DNA from: Nymphaea colorata | Lineage: Eukaryota; Streptophyta; Magnoliopsida; Nymphaeales; Nymphaeaceae | Length of the DNA: 64,000 nucleotides | Assembly: GCF_008831285.2 (NCBI RefSeq) | Contig: NC_045150.1 | Span: 7,080,001-7,144,000, forward strand | Direction: 5' to 3' | Part shown: positions 34,380 through 46,027 of the stretch, in pieces | Numbering within the stretch: the first letter of the stretch is position 1 | How the letters are laid out: each line of letters starts with the position of its first letter | Translations under genes and position numbers: made by a program | The notes under the pieces: model-generated | Told to the model about the DNA's origin: nothing | What the model saw: only the letters and a program-made list of their open reading frames with translations | Databases searched by the model: none

Positions 34380-34788
34380 GAGCATTTCCGTTTCAAAGAA
34401 AGACTTACTGGTCGGATTATAAAACTTATAACCCCTTAATGTTTGTTTGTTTTCCCTTTATACATTCAATGCAAACATTAAAGTCTGCAAAATCAAGAGA
34501 TTCAAGAATTCGATTCGACATAAGCCTTTTGATCATCTTTTCAGAGTTATGTCGTAAGCGCCTATGCCACAACATAGCATAATTCTCATTTGCTAATTTT
34601 CTTTTAGTATCACTAGATGTAACATGCAAGGTTTCATGATATGAAGCAACCGTATCAAGCAAATAGAGGTTATCGCTACTAAACAAAGAACCAGTGGCAA
34701 TCAAATTTGAGTACCGAAACAACTTAAATTTATTACATCCAAATGAACAATAATAACCAAATTTGTCTAGTAGGAAAATAGAAATCAA
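34380..34788 (-). pseudogene. Copia GAG-pre-integrase domain joined to post-integrase linker
   Basis: LWHRRLRHNSEKMIKRL and CIECIKGKQT give the HHCC zinc-binding module at the integrase N terminus (about 34580-34450). Within a few codons, and after a one-base shift near 34430, the DNA reads KFYNPTSKSFFE, which in intact relatives follows the integrase core. The catalytic D-D-E domain (roughly 180 residues) is therefore absent by internal deletion. Relatives recalled from memory. Confidence 0.75.
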
Positions 34789-34799
34789 AGTCCGTCTAA

Positions 34800-35743
34800 A
34801 AGACGGTACTATATAAGTTTTTTAACAATAACCGAAAATCTGCTATGGCTTCAACCTTCTCCTTCTTGCCATTGCCCACAAAGATGAATCTTTCAACATC
34901 ATTTGGCGTTTGACAATTTAGGCTGCCCTGCACAGAAACACTTATGTGAGTAGTAGCACCCGAATCTACCTACCAAGTATGTCTGAGTACTACAGTTAAA
35001 TTAACCTCAGAATAAACCAAAGTGAGAAGTGTACCTTTTTTTTCACGCCATACGTGATACCTCAATCCTTCTTCATATGACCTTCACCCTTGCAAAAGAA
35101 ACAACCTGATTTGCCTTCCTTATATTTCTTCTATTTCTTAATGAATGAATTGTCAACTGCAACTTCATTAACAGTCTTTATTTTCTTACTTTTAGGCATA
35201 GTAGCCAAGTGAGTACTTTTTATCTTATCATGCTTCAATTTCTCTTTTTTTTCTACACAGTGCGAAATGAACTCATTAAGAGTCAATTTCTCTTTCTGAC
35301 AGTTATAACTAACTTTAAACTATCCATATTGTAGTGGAAGAGAAAGGAGAACCATATGCTTGCGTATGTTCCCTTTGCCTTTATATTTCAACATTACAAG
35401 TTTACTCAAAAAAAGTATTTGTTTCAGTTTTTTCATTTTTAGCAAAACAATTTTCAATTTCTTCGAAAAACGCCTTGGCACTAGCCTTTTCAGTAATTGA
35501 ACCCCTAAAATTTTTTGGGATTGATTTCTTCATAATCATTAAACACATGCGTCTTGAGTGCTCCCACCATTCAAAGTTTCGTTTATCCTCATGGGAACTT
35601 CCGTCTGTTAACTCAGGTGGGAATGACTCCTTAAATTCAAGGTCTAAATCTATGTAACCCAGGACAATCATAACCTTTTCTTTTCAGTCCTTAAAATTCG
35701 AACCATTTAACTCAAGAATAGTATTCAAATTTGTGGATATCAT
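34800..35743 (-). pseudogene. Copia gag, zinc knuckle and protease, broken
   Basis: Gag starts near the Met at 35743 (ILELNGSNFKD, then the UBN2-like VLGYIDLDLEF and DKRNFEWWEHSRRMCLMIMK). A stop replaces the expected Trp close to the start. The zinc knuckle at about 35105-35062 reads CFFCKGEGHMKKD and then TGA (35064-35062) where the last Cys should be. The protease motif DSGATTHIS is at about 34966-34940 (DSG at 34966-34958), with a TAG two codons before it (34972-34970). Confidence 0.85.
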
Positions 35744-36752
35744 AGAGAAGTCACTATACAAAGAACAAAAATTCCAAACATACTCACAATCAATACATCT
35801 ACAGAGATGAAATAACAATTATAAATGAATTTAAATACAATGACATAAATCTCATTACAAGGTACCAGTGCAACATTAATATCTAATCTTTGGATTGAAA
35901 TATTAACTGCAAGTGGTATTCTTGGTCGACAATGAATATATATAATTAGCCCTATTAAATAACGGGTACATCTTTGGATTAACTCAATATTCACATGAAA
36001 ACCTAAAAATTATCACATATTCATTGCTCTGTATGCTTAAGCCTGACCAAACAACAATCCTTCATTGAGCTCATCATTAACCGCATGGATTAAGTATACT
36101 ATCATCTAATGTTCGAAATAGACAAATTCCAACAACAGAAGTCACTTTAGTGACATAAAGTATAAATCTACTCATTTTGAATAATAGACATGACCAAAGA
36201 TTAAATTCATAGCCCAAATATTCATCTAAGGTACACTCCCAATTTTAATAACATACAAAACATGATACATATATTAAATTGACATACAAAATTGCCTTAC
36301 ATTGAATCCAAAACAAAATGATTCAATGAAATAGGCCCGAAAGAGTCCAAGATTTTATAAAGCGGTACCCTAATTGTGTTTAAGTGGGTTAAGAACCACT
36401 AAATCGGCCTTAAAATGGCTCATATCGTTCTTAAACCGCAATTAAAACACCCACATGGCCTTAAAAAGGGCAGAAACGATTTAAAAATTGGACGAATCAG
36501 TCAAAAATAGACCGAATTGGTTCTGAAACCCACTGAACCAGTTAGAAAATGGCTAAAATCAGTTCTAAAACTGAATGAACCGGTCCGAAAATCCCTGAAC
36601 CGATTTGAAAATCAACTGAATCGGTCTGAAAAGGGTCTGACTCGGTAGCAACCATTTTAAAATTGAACAGAATCAGCTCAGAAAAGTACGAACTGGTTCT
36701 GAATCGAATTGAATCGGTCTTAAACCGAACGAACTGGTTCGATTTAATTCAA

Positions 36753-37135
36753 ACCGTATGGATATGGGTCGGGTCCGACATGTCCTGTCTCAAATCCGAA
36801 AGAACCGTATTTTAAAAAAATTAAACCGTATGGATACAGGTCGGGTTCAACATGACCCGATTTGGAACCGAAAGAACCGTATTTCCAAAATTTAAACAGT
36901 TTGGATACGGGTCGGATCCAACATGACCCGACCCAGATTCGAAAGAACTGAATTTTCAAAATTTAAACTGCATGGATACGGTTCGGGTCCAACATGGCTC
37001 GACCAGGATCCGAAAGAACCATATTTTCAAAATTTAAATAGTATGGATACGGGTCGGGTCCAACACGACTCGACCCAGATCCGAAATTCATATGGATACG
37101 GGTCGGGTCTGTCATGACCCGACCCGGGTCCGACC
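36753..37135. repeat. 71-bp tandem repeat in the Copia leader, about 5.5 copies
   Basis: Units run ACCGTATGGATACGGGTCGGGTCC-AACATGACCCGACCC-...-CGAAAGAACCGTATTTTCAAAATTTAA, with starts at about 36753, 36825, 36896, 36967 and 37038, and a shorter unit at 37089. Each unit contains an inverted GGGTCGGGT/ACCCGACCC pair and an AT-rich spacer. Upstream, 36420-36735 has a looser ~30-bp array of GAACCGGTC(T/C)GAAAA motifs. Confidence 0.75.
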
Positions 37136-37582
37136 GCCTACCGCGCGAGCGGTTTCACGGTTCGCCCGATGGATCCGGATCGGGTCTATCATGACCTGAC
37201 CCGGGTCCAACCGTCTACAGCTTGACCACGTGAGCGGTCTCACGCAGTGGCTCCAACGCTCGCCTTCCGAACGGCAGGCGAACGGTGGAACTCCACCGGC
37301 AGGCCACCCAACAGCGTGGGTGGTCACTAGCGGGTAGCGCCCAGACTGCCGGAAGTCGGCCGTCGCCTGCCAAAATGACGAAATCCGGCCGTCCCCTTTC
37401 CCTTTCTTCCTTCTGCCCTTTTTTTTTGCGTCTGCAACGGAAGTGAGGAGGAATAGGAAGAACAGCCGGCCGTCGACCGCCGCCCTTCCCTGTTCCTCTT
37501 CCCCTTGCGTTGCTGCAACAGAAGAGAGGAAGAACGGCCTTGCGTTGGCCGCTGCCTCTCCCCGTTCCTCTTCCATTGTTGT

Positions 37583-37705
37583 GTGTCTGCAACAGAAGCC
37601 CGACGACTTCCATTGCTTGCCCACGTCTGCAACAGAAGCCCGACGGCTTCCATCGCTTGCCCACGCCTGCAACAGAAGCCCGACAACTTCCATTGCCCTA
37701 ACGGT
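37583..37705. repeat. 42-bp tandem repeat, three copies
   Basis: GTCTGCAACAGAAGCCCGACGACTTCCATTGCTTGCCCAC is repeated three times with few changes. Looser relatives (CTGCAACGGAAG, CTGCAACAGAAG) occur at 37430 and 37512. The surrounding GC-rich DNA is open in several frames by composition alone. Confidence 0.7.
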
Positions 37706-37916
37706 CGGTGTCGCCCTTTGGTTCATAGTCTTGCCGACGGTGGCTTCCACCGTTTCCTCAGCAACCTAACACCAGCACGAGGGGTAGAGAGCGTGCAACA
37801 GAGAATGGGAAAGGGTGCGGCCCAACGAGAGAGCAAACACACAAATTCATCCAAAAATTGTGCGGATGCAGCAACAATTAACCCAAAAATTCAATAATTC
37901 AACAATGAACAAAAAC

Positions 37917-37928
37917 ACTGATACCAAT
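37917..37928 (-). promoter_or_regulatory. Copia primer binding site
   Basis: On the minus strand, directly after the LTR end CAACA, stands ATTGGTATCAGTG. It matches the initiator tRNA-Met complement TGGTATCAGAGC over its first nine bases. This fixes the element's orientation as minus. Confidence 0.8.
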
Positions 37929-38393
37929 TGTTGGGGAGATTTCCTAATGCACATGCAAACAAAAGAATATGCCATAAAATAGAATCTTGTTCATGCTAAA
38001 TCATTGAATCAATACTTTAAGTGTAGGAGAAGCGCACCTGAATCCATCTGAACAACTAGACGATGAGATTGCAGTAGGATTTTCCAGGGTCTGTGCGGAG
38101 CACGTGCGGTTTCTCTTAGATGGGGAAGAGACAACCTTAGAAAGCGATGTTTCAAGCAACCGTGCACGATCACAGGGACCACTACCCTTTTATATTATGA
38201 GCAATTACAGATTCAACCCATCAAAGAATTCATAATTGCATACAGGTATCTATACATTATAAAATTGTCTCATACCATATAAAATGATGTAATATCACAA
38301 AACGCAATCACTTAAGTGGATATTTACATTAAGACAGCCATAATGTCTAAAATTCCTCATTGACATATGTCAGCCCACCAAATGATCCTTACA
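37929..38393 (-). repeat. Inner complete LTR of the Copia element
   Basis: 465 bp from TGTTGGGGAGATTTCC to CCTTACA (plus-strand reading), next to the primer binding site. It differs at scattered sites from the outer LTR of the same length. Confidence 0.85.
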
Positions 38394-38418
38394 ATTCGGA
38401 TTTGGGACGGGACATGAT
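38394..38418. other. 25-bp spacer between the tandem LTRs
   Basis: ATTCGGATTTGGGACGGGACATGAT separates the two LTRs. It is too short to be an internal region and does not resemble the leader next to the primer binding site. Confidence 0.7.
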
Positions 38419-38883
38419 TGTTGGGGAGATTTCCTAATGCATATACAAACAAAAGAATATGCCCTAAAACAGGAATCTTGTTCATGCTAAATCATTGAAT
38501 CGATACTTTAACTGTAGCTGAAGTGTACTTGAATCCATCTGAATAACCGGACGGTGAGATCGCAGTAGAATCTTCCAAGGTCTGTGTGGAGCATGTGCGG
38601 TTTCTCTCAAATGAGGAAGAGAGAACCCTAGAAAGTGATATTTCAAGCAACCGTGCACGACCCTAGGGACCACTTCCCTTTTATATTATGAGCAATTATG
38701 GATTCAACCCATCAAAGAATTCATAATTGCGTACAAGTATCTATACATTATAAACTTGTCTCAAACCATATAAAATGACGTAATATCCCAAAACGTAAAC
38801 ACTTAAGCGGATATTTACATTAAGACAACCATAATGTCTGAAATTCTTCATTGACATATGTCGGCCACCAAATGATCATTACA
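38419..38883 (-). repeat. Outer complete LTR of the Copia element
   Basis: 465 bp from TGTTGGGGAG to ATCATTACA, followed by the GATAT target duplication. It is therefore the original 5' LTR of the insertion. TG...CA termini intact. Confidence 0.85.
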
Positions 38884-38888
38884 GATAT

Positions 38889-39834
38889 ATATAGGTGAAC
38901 ATCATCTATATAAACCTAAAACGCTAATTCACTAGAATTTTATTCTAGAAAATCCATAGTACTCTAAAAGCTTAGTATGTAACTAAAAGTTGGCTGCTAC
39001 AACATACTTCTAATCCACTAGATAGTAGCCTTGACTTTTGTACATGGAAAATTAAAAGAACACATAAAAATAGACTAAAACATTGAAAACCTTGATATAC
39101 CCTTCACAAGTGTTGAAATAGGCGTTTTGGATATATTTTCAAAAACAGAGGGTTTGAATGGGCAAATTATGGAACACCCTAAAACTTAAAACTGAACATG
39201 ATGTTTAAAAGTCAAGTATGTCTTCCAAAAGTCTAGCCACCCAATTTTGTATTGGAAGGCAGCCATGCGTTCTAGAGGAAAAGCTAATTCCTTTCTAGCT
39301 TGTCCATCATCGTGTAGCCAAGGTCCTTAAAAACCAATCATGCATTATAAAGACAGAGACATCCTCGAGTACATCACACCTGTTCTGACCTTACAAGATT
39401 GGAATTTGTTCATCATGATTGGCTTGCATGAATGGCAATTGTTATTTAATCTAATCTAACTCATCTCATTAGCAATTTCCCACTTAAAATAGTCCATGTC
39501 AAGGTCCAACAAGTTGTGAATTATACCTTAACTGCCTCATTTTGCAAATCTTACAAACAATAAAGACCAATATTTTTGTCGACTTATTCTTCTAAATGCC
39601 TTCATTTCAAGCATCCATACTTTTATAAAGCTAGTGACATACTTATCAAAACTGATTGTCCACAAGTGCGGTTGCATTAATCAGTTTGAGAAAACTTAGG
39701 CCTCTCTAAATCAATAATAGCAGACAATGTGCCCGGGTTTAGGTTCATTAATAACTATGAGCTTCATCAATCGGATTATGCGTCTAAGGAGGATAAAGAA
39801 AAATGTAGTACAACCTGTATCTACTTTTGGGATA
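38889..39834. repeat. Copy U0 of the BAHD-cluster spacer repeat
   Basis: About 39170-39800 matches 40690-41300, and in parts 47850-47970 and 50030-50440. Shared anchors: AAAACTTAAAA..., CTTCC(A/C)AAAGT, TAACTGCCTCATT, GACCAATATTT, GCATC...ACTTTTATAAAGCTA, TTGAGAAAACTTAG. No gene is seen. Confidence 0.6.
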
Positions 39835-41771
39835 CTATCTCATTTTAATGCCTCATAACCTTACAAAATCACCACACCACCACACTTTCGACCTTGTGAC
39901 AAGGGATTGTCACCAACACCTGATGATTTAATACACCTAATGGATACAACAATCAGATACTCATTTCTCCTAGAGAAAATAATTAATCAGTGAACATATC
40001 TAGGTGAGGGCAATTTTAGTTTTAATAATGTCCTTTTTTTTTGAACTTTTTCATTACCCTTATAGAGGAGTTTTTTTCCTACATGCTCCCATATGAAAAA
40101 TAATGTCAATTAGATTACTCCAATGTCAAGAGCTGTTGCATAAAACAAAGCTTATCTGATAAATGATCCAATAAATTGAAATGTTATTGGAAAAATAACA
40201 ATCCAATTGCCACTACTCTGAATGAAATATGCCATACTCTCACCTGGGTAGGATGGGCACCGGACTGGCCTGCAAACATTAAATGCAGTGTAACAATTAA
40301 CATGAAATCCAAGCCCAACCTGCTCAGCCCAATTAACATGAAAAATTATGTTTAATGTAAAATAACGTACAAATATAATTAACCATAATGCAATATATAT
40401 TATTATATATATTTATATATGTACTAAAATAATATTAAATTTAAGTAATCGGGCCGAGTCTGGCTGAGTCGGACCAGTCTGAGCAGGCTCAATGCCAAAT
40501 TATTGGGCTTGAACCTCAGTCGGGCCTGGTACTGAGTACCCATTGGGCACCCGGCTCGGTGCCCAAGCTTGCCTACCCATCTCTTTCACCATGCATGCAA
40601 TGGAGGTGTCAAACATGCATTGAGTTTAGAAGTAAAAACCACTCCCTTTATAGGATACAGATCCATCTCTATTGCATCATGGGCGGCCCTAGAACTTAAA
40701 ATTTAATATGACCTTTAAAACAGAACCACATCTTCCACAAGTGGAGTCGCACCATTCCATGTTAGATGCCAGCCACATTTCTCAAGGAGAAGTTATTCCC
40801 TTCCTAGTTTGGCACAACTTTCAATTTCTATACCTAACTCTCGTAATTGAATAGTTGTTGCGACCACAATAAAAGGCTAGATCTAAAGCAAGCTTGAAAA
40901 GTCCTACCGCACAACGGAAAATATCTATGCCATCAAAGATTAACATGCGTAAATGGTGACCTATCGATATATAACTGCCTCATTGTGCAAATTTCCCCTA
41001 AAAGACCAATATTTTGTCAACTAAATTATTCTGTCCTCATTCCAGGCATCTTTACTTTTTATAAAACTAAAGGCACACTTATCATGTCCAATTGTATATA
41101 AGTGCAGTCATATTAATCATATTGAGAAAACTTAGTTCTCTCGCAATCAATAATAGTAGACTAATGCGCAGGTATCCTGGTCTATTATGAACTGAGAGTT
41201 CCATTAACTAGACTATATATGTTTTCAAAGATGAGGTCAAGCAAAGTGTGGTACTCCATTTGATTAGTGACGGCATCTCATTGGCGATAAGAGGGTTGAT
41301 GTCTCTTAACATAACAAAATCATCTGATCGGCATTTGACATCATGGCAATATATTGAGGACTTTCCCCAGCACGACATGATTTAGCACTCGAATGGACAA
41401 AGCAATAAAATGCTTCTCTCACTGAAGAAAACAATCCATCGCCAGATAGTATCTCATGAGGAGGTGGCCGCCCCATACTGTTAACGACTTAATGGAGGAG
41501 AGGGTACTTTAGTGGCAGAGCCAGACATATTATGCTGAGGGGCAATCACCATATTTGAGGGGCATTTTATATGTAAAAATTTGGAGTTGATCAATAGGTA
41601 GACAAAAGATTTTTGTTGGACCTTATATCATGTAGTGTTATATATATATATATATATATAAATAAGTGAATCTAGATAGCCAGAGTTATCTGCCTCACTC
41701 GTGAAGACCGTCTGAAATCATGATGGACAGTTGATGAACCAAATCACCTTTTTAGAGTCAATGTCCGTAGA

Positions 41772-41849
<78 letters not shown>

Positions 41850-43129
41850 AGTAAATAATGAATTTTAGCAATTCAAAGCTACTCATCATCTAATTAGAGT
41901 TGTCTATTGGGGATGCATTTTAGTCCTTACAATTTTTTTTTTCTTTCATTTTGTCCTTTCAAAGGACTTCTTAGTTTTACTTTAACTTTTTATTTTTTTA
42001 TTTGCCATGTTCTGTTATTTGAGAGGAAACACTTTGGTGCGTTGGTATTTGTTAAAGTGAAAATGAAGGTCTTGAAAAGGATAAAAAAAAGATAATAAGG
42101 AAGTAAAAATACCAAAACTACACCTCATGATAAGAAATTTCTTAAATGCCCCAACTCTTTTTTTTTTTTTATTAAGGGTGTATATTTGTTTTGTGCATGC
42201 AACTCGATCTTCCCCAAGCATTCAACCCCTTGCTTGGAATGCCTGCAAGACTTTCATTCAGAAACATGTTTGCACCGTGAGAGGTGAAAATATTTTTTCG
42301 GTTTTATTTTTACCGTTAGACTCATCGTGCGTCGGGCTCCGTTCGGCAGAACCCTCTTCTCCCCAGGTCCGATTTTCTGAGTGGAGCGAATCTTAGACGC
42401 TTTTCCCTCTTTGCTTTTCCCATTTCTTCTTTTTTTAAAAAAAATTGTGATTTACACATGTTTTTGTTTCTGATTAATCAGTTTTGGTCGATGGTCTTTA
42501 ATAAAATTGAATGTAAATGGTGAAATCCACTAAGTAAATTGTAGCTTTATGGTTGATTTGGGATCCTTTCTTGGGAGAGGACGTGTATTTCAGAATTCTG
42601 GTCGTCTGTAAGGACACCAGTGCTGCTTCCTGGAATTTTGTTCTTTCGTTGATAAATGCAAGAAAATTGAAATCATAGGATGGCAGTGGTGATGTCCATG
42701 GTGGTTAAACTTGATCTTATTCTCATCCCCTTTTCTTGATTTCCAGTTGTCAATGGCTGAAGTCTTAGAGGTCACATATGTCTGATTTTAGTCTCCCTAT
42801 ATAGCATGGATGGAAGAAGAAGAGGAAGAGGAAACGGCGGCTGCATCCCCAAATTTGCTAGAATCTTGGGTCCTCCCTTATTCCTCTTCTGTCATTCCCT
42901 TTTTCTTCCTCCTCCCTCTCCCTCGCTCCCTCCTTCCCTTCTTCCTCCTTCTTCCTCCTCCCATTTTTCCTTCTTCCTTCCTCCTTCCTTTTTTCCCTCA
43001 ACCTGAAAATATATTTCTATCTCATCAAACTAAGAATTTATTTCTCAGTCATTACACACACATCAAAATTGAAAATAAGAAAGATTTTTCTCATTCCATT
43101 TTTCCAAAAAATATATTTCCAACCACGGG
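39835..43129. repeat. Copy U1 of the BAHD-cluster spacer, upstream of the intact gene
   Basis: 39835-41880 is collinear with 49505-50700 (CTCATTTTAATG, CCTGATG(A/G)TTTAATAC, CAATTGCCACTACTCTGAAT, ATTCCATGTTAGA) except for the insertion at 40246-40571. About 41880-42250 matches 51640-52050. The (TC)n(TA)n tract at 41775-41847 corresponds to 50584-50665. Part of a GGAGCCA-type MITE lies at about 41515-41600. I see no gene. Open frames near 42000 and 42806-43136 are low complexity. Confidence 0.65.
40246..40571. mobile_element. TIR insertion proven by an empty paralogous site
   Basis: The ends GGGTAGGATGGGCACCGG and CCGGCTCGGTGCCCAAGCTTGCCTACCC are imperfect inverted repeats. The paralogous spacer at about 49918-49935 reads straight through as CTCTCACCTACCCATCTC, so it lacks the insert. 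CCT flanks the insert on both sides (40243-40245 and 40572-40574), which could be a 3-bp target duplication, though exact ends are ambiguous by a few bases. The body is AT-rich with GGGCCGAGTCTGGC and GGGCCTGGTACTGAG motifs near the right end and no coding capacity. Confidence 0.75.
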
Positions 43130-43878
43130 CCCTTAATATTTGTATCCTTGGTGAAGGAGCATCATATTTCTTGTTAGTAAGGTCAAAGTACAAGCAAATC
43201 CATATCACTCAGATATGGCCTGGTACATATGCACCACTTTTATCGCTGCCCGGTAAAAGAAATGCATGCTTGGTGCAGTTTTGATTTTGGTGCCGACCGT
43301 CAATGTCGCTAGGGCCAACATTGATGTTTTGAAGTTTGAGGGAATTGTGCTGTCATCTCTACTTTGGATTCGATCAGACCTTCAACTCTGACTAGTTGGT
43401 TCAATGAAGGCCCGATACGATAAGCATCAATCCAGCTAACATTCTTGCACCATGTCCTATTATTGGTGCCAGAGTGGTAGGAGTGGGCACATTTTTAAAG
43501 TTTAGATATAGGTAAATTTGTGTTTAATTATATGGATCTGCCCCTGAAGCACCCGATCACTGCTCCAGGGCTAATTAAAAATTTTGTTACTTATATATTT
43601 AGTGGCCCATAAATAAATTTCTGACTTCACCCTTGATTGGTGTCTATCATACGATTGATAACAATTGCTTGGGAGAAGCAAAAGTGACAAACTATGTAGT
43701 TGATTCAAATCCCGCGATCCATGCGAATTGTTGTCTAGCAATTCAAACTTGGCCCTAATTAATTAGATCACGGAGGTACTTATAGGTGAAAAACTGTTCT
43801 GCCCGTCTTTATTTCCATACTTGGGCCATGCCAACTAAAAATTTCTAGCTCTGCCGATGCGTGAAATACTGGAACTGC

Positions 43879-43885
43879 TATAAAT
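43879..43885 (+). promoter_or_regulatory. TATA box of the intact BAHD gene
   Basis: TATAAAT lies 75 nt upstream of the chosen ATG at 43960, implying a leader of about 45-50 nt. It also argues against the in-frame ATG at 43861, which lies upstream of it. Confidence 0.6.
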
Positions 43886-43959
43886 TCTCCTCAAAGCACA
43901 ATCTCTTGTCCACATCTTTCATCTCTTTCCTAGAGTCACTCTTCCCACTCGATCCGGCA

Positions 43960-45984
43960 ATGGCCACCAATGGCTCCCTGCGGTATGAATCAAGCACCGG
44001 TTACTTCTCAGTCCATGTCAAGAGCAGAGAGCTGGTCACTGCAGAGCTGCCATTTCCAGAGATCTGGCTGCCTCTCTCCAACCTTGACCTGCTGTTTCCT
44101 CCCATGGACTGTAGCATTTACTCCATATACAGGAAGCCCAGCAGCAAACCTGACCTTTCCTTTGGCTCGGCAGTTGAAATTCTCAAGAAGTCTCTTGCTA
44201 AGGTCCTAGTCCACTACTACCCACTTGCAGGTGAGATGGTCGCCAACTCCAGCGGTGAGCCGGAGATTCTGTGCAACAACATGGGCGTCGAGTTCATTGA
44301 AGCTCATGCAGAGATAGAGATCAGTGGTCTCAAGCTCCATGATCCCGACGCGACCGTGCAGGGAAAGCTTGTACCATCGAAGGGACGAGGAGTTCTCAGT
44401 GTTCAGGTGGAGCTCTTATCGTTCACATCAACCAGATCTCATCTCTTTTTTAACAGAAATTTCATGATTTGCACTTTAAAGTTTAATGAAGTAACTACTT
44501 TTTTTTCGTATTTTTCACGAGAACGTCAAAAAAATCGTTATTAAATTCAGAGACTTTGGTCTCACTAGTTTTTCCGTTGCATTCGGTTCCAGAGAATGTA
44601 TGTATAAAAGCCCCTTGCACAAGAATTTCTCAAAATAAAAGCTGGGCCTCTTCATCTTCTTGTGTTTTAAGGAAACAGAACTTTTATTATTTTAGATTTT
44701 GTGCTGTCATTTATTATTGTTCTGCATTTGTTATGAGACCAATTTGTATCCCCGAGTTTTGCAAGAAAAGCTAAGACTTCATACCTTTTGTCTCCAAGAT
44801 TTTTTTTTTCAGAGAATGGGATCTACTAATGGTTTTTTTCGAGACAGAGTTGTGTGCATTAGGCGTACATGCAACAAATATGCACAAAAGGGAAACATGA
44901 ATGGGTGGAGAGGAGCAAAGCTGGTTATATACGCAGTTCGTTATTTCACAATCTCATAAATATTTTATTATCTCAAAAAAATTATTTCATACTCTTGTTT
45001 AATGTTATTTCATACATTTGTCTGTTATCTTAAATTTTTTTTGTCATTTCATAAACTCATACATATATTTAGCATTATCTCATACATCTGTTTGTTATCT
45101 CATTATGTCACAAATCTTTTGTTGTCTCATACAGCGTATTTCATACTTATTTGTTATTTTGTACTTATTTGTTATCTCATGCATATGTATATGCAATCTT
45201 TGGACATAAAAATAAATATGCATAGATAATAGGGTTAACATCCGGCATATGCTTCTTATATACTTAGAACAGCCGCATGCAGAACTTGCATCCGAGGGGG
45301 AGTGGTTTAAAGTATTTTAGGAAATTTTTATAAGGAAATATACTTTGTAGTCGGTCCTCTTTTCTCTTTGGTCGAAAATTTTCCTTGGTCATTTTTTTGA
45401 ACCAGTGCTGACCGATCCAACTTATCAGTCCTCCTTCATTGGCCTAGCTTGATCGATTTTTCGAGGAAACTCACATGGATTTTCAATTAAAGTTATAACA
45501 AGTATAATTTTTTCTCTATAATGAAAGTAATTTCATGAACATACATATTATATATGTTAACTTTTAGATTCTTTCAGTTGTCATGCTGCTTTGTATGAAA
45601 AAACTCAGGTGTTCGATTATATAACAAAAAACTTTATGCAGATACCAAGAAACTTCACAAAAAGTTCTCGTCCTTGTCATCCACAATCAAAAGGTGATGA
45701 ATAGAGTGGATGCGGTTCTTTATATTTATGAACATATATGCCTTTATATTTATGAATATATGTGCTTCATCAATTGAAGAATAAATATCAAAACCATTTC
45801 TCAGTATCGTTGGCTGCCTCAATTAAGGTATCTAACACAAAAAATCATTACTTAGATTAGGCCTTGTTTGATAACCGTCGGACAGAGGATCTATCTCTTC
45901 TGATCTAAAATCAGACATTAAAAAATTCAGCGTTTGAGAAAGATGAGAATAACCGCCGGCCGGAGGATGGTGAATCTCTTTCTG

Positions 45985-46027
<43 letters not shown>

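Larger units (their letters stand above)
32514..38888 (-). mobile_element. Defective Ty1/Copia retrotransposon with GATAT target duplication
   Basis: A minus-strand element bounded by GATAT at 32514-32518 and 38884-38888, the 5-bp duplication expected of LTR elements. Domains in minus-strand order: LTR, LTR, primer binding site, long leader, gag, zinc knuckle, protease, GAG-pre-integrase, then reverse transcriptase and RNase H. The integrase core between the GAG-pre-integrase and the post-integrase linker is missing. The 3' LTR keeps only 284 bp (32519-32802) and directly abuts the RNase H coding end. The frames carry several stops and shifts, so no polyprotein can be made. The 5' end has two complete LTRs in tandem. 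The 2.2-kb leader is unusually long and repeat-rich. Confidence 0.9.

Noticed and set aside
37112-37750. 212-codon minus-strand open frame beside the Copia LTR
   Set aside because: It lies in GC-rich repeat DNA that is open in several frames on both strands, with no domain and inside the transposon leader. Openness is explained by composition.
42806-43136. Plus-strand open frames rich in Ser, Pro, Leu and Phe
   Set aside because: They are translations of a long pyrimidine-rich tract (CTTCCTCC repeats). No conserved protein is recognisable.
43861-43959. Upstream in-frame ATG adding 33 residues to the BAHD protein
   Set aside because: It precedes the TATAAAT at 43879, and the added residues do not look like a BAHD N terminus. 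The ATG at 43960 fits the family.
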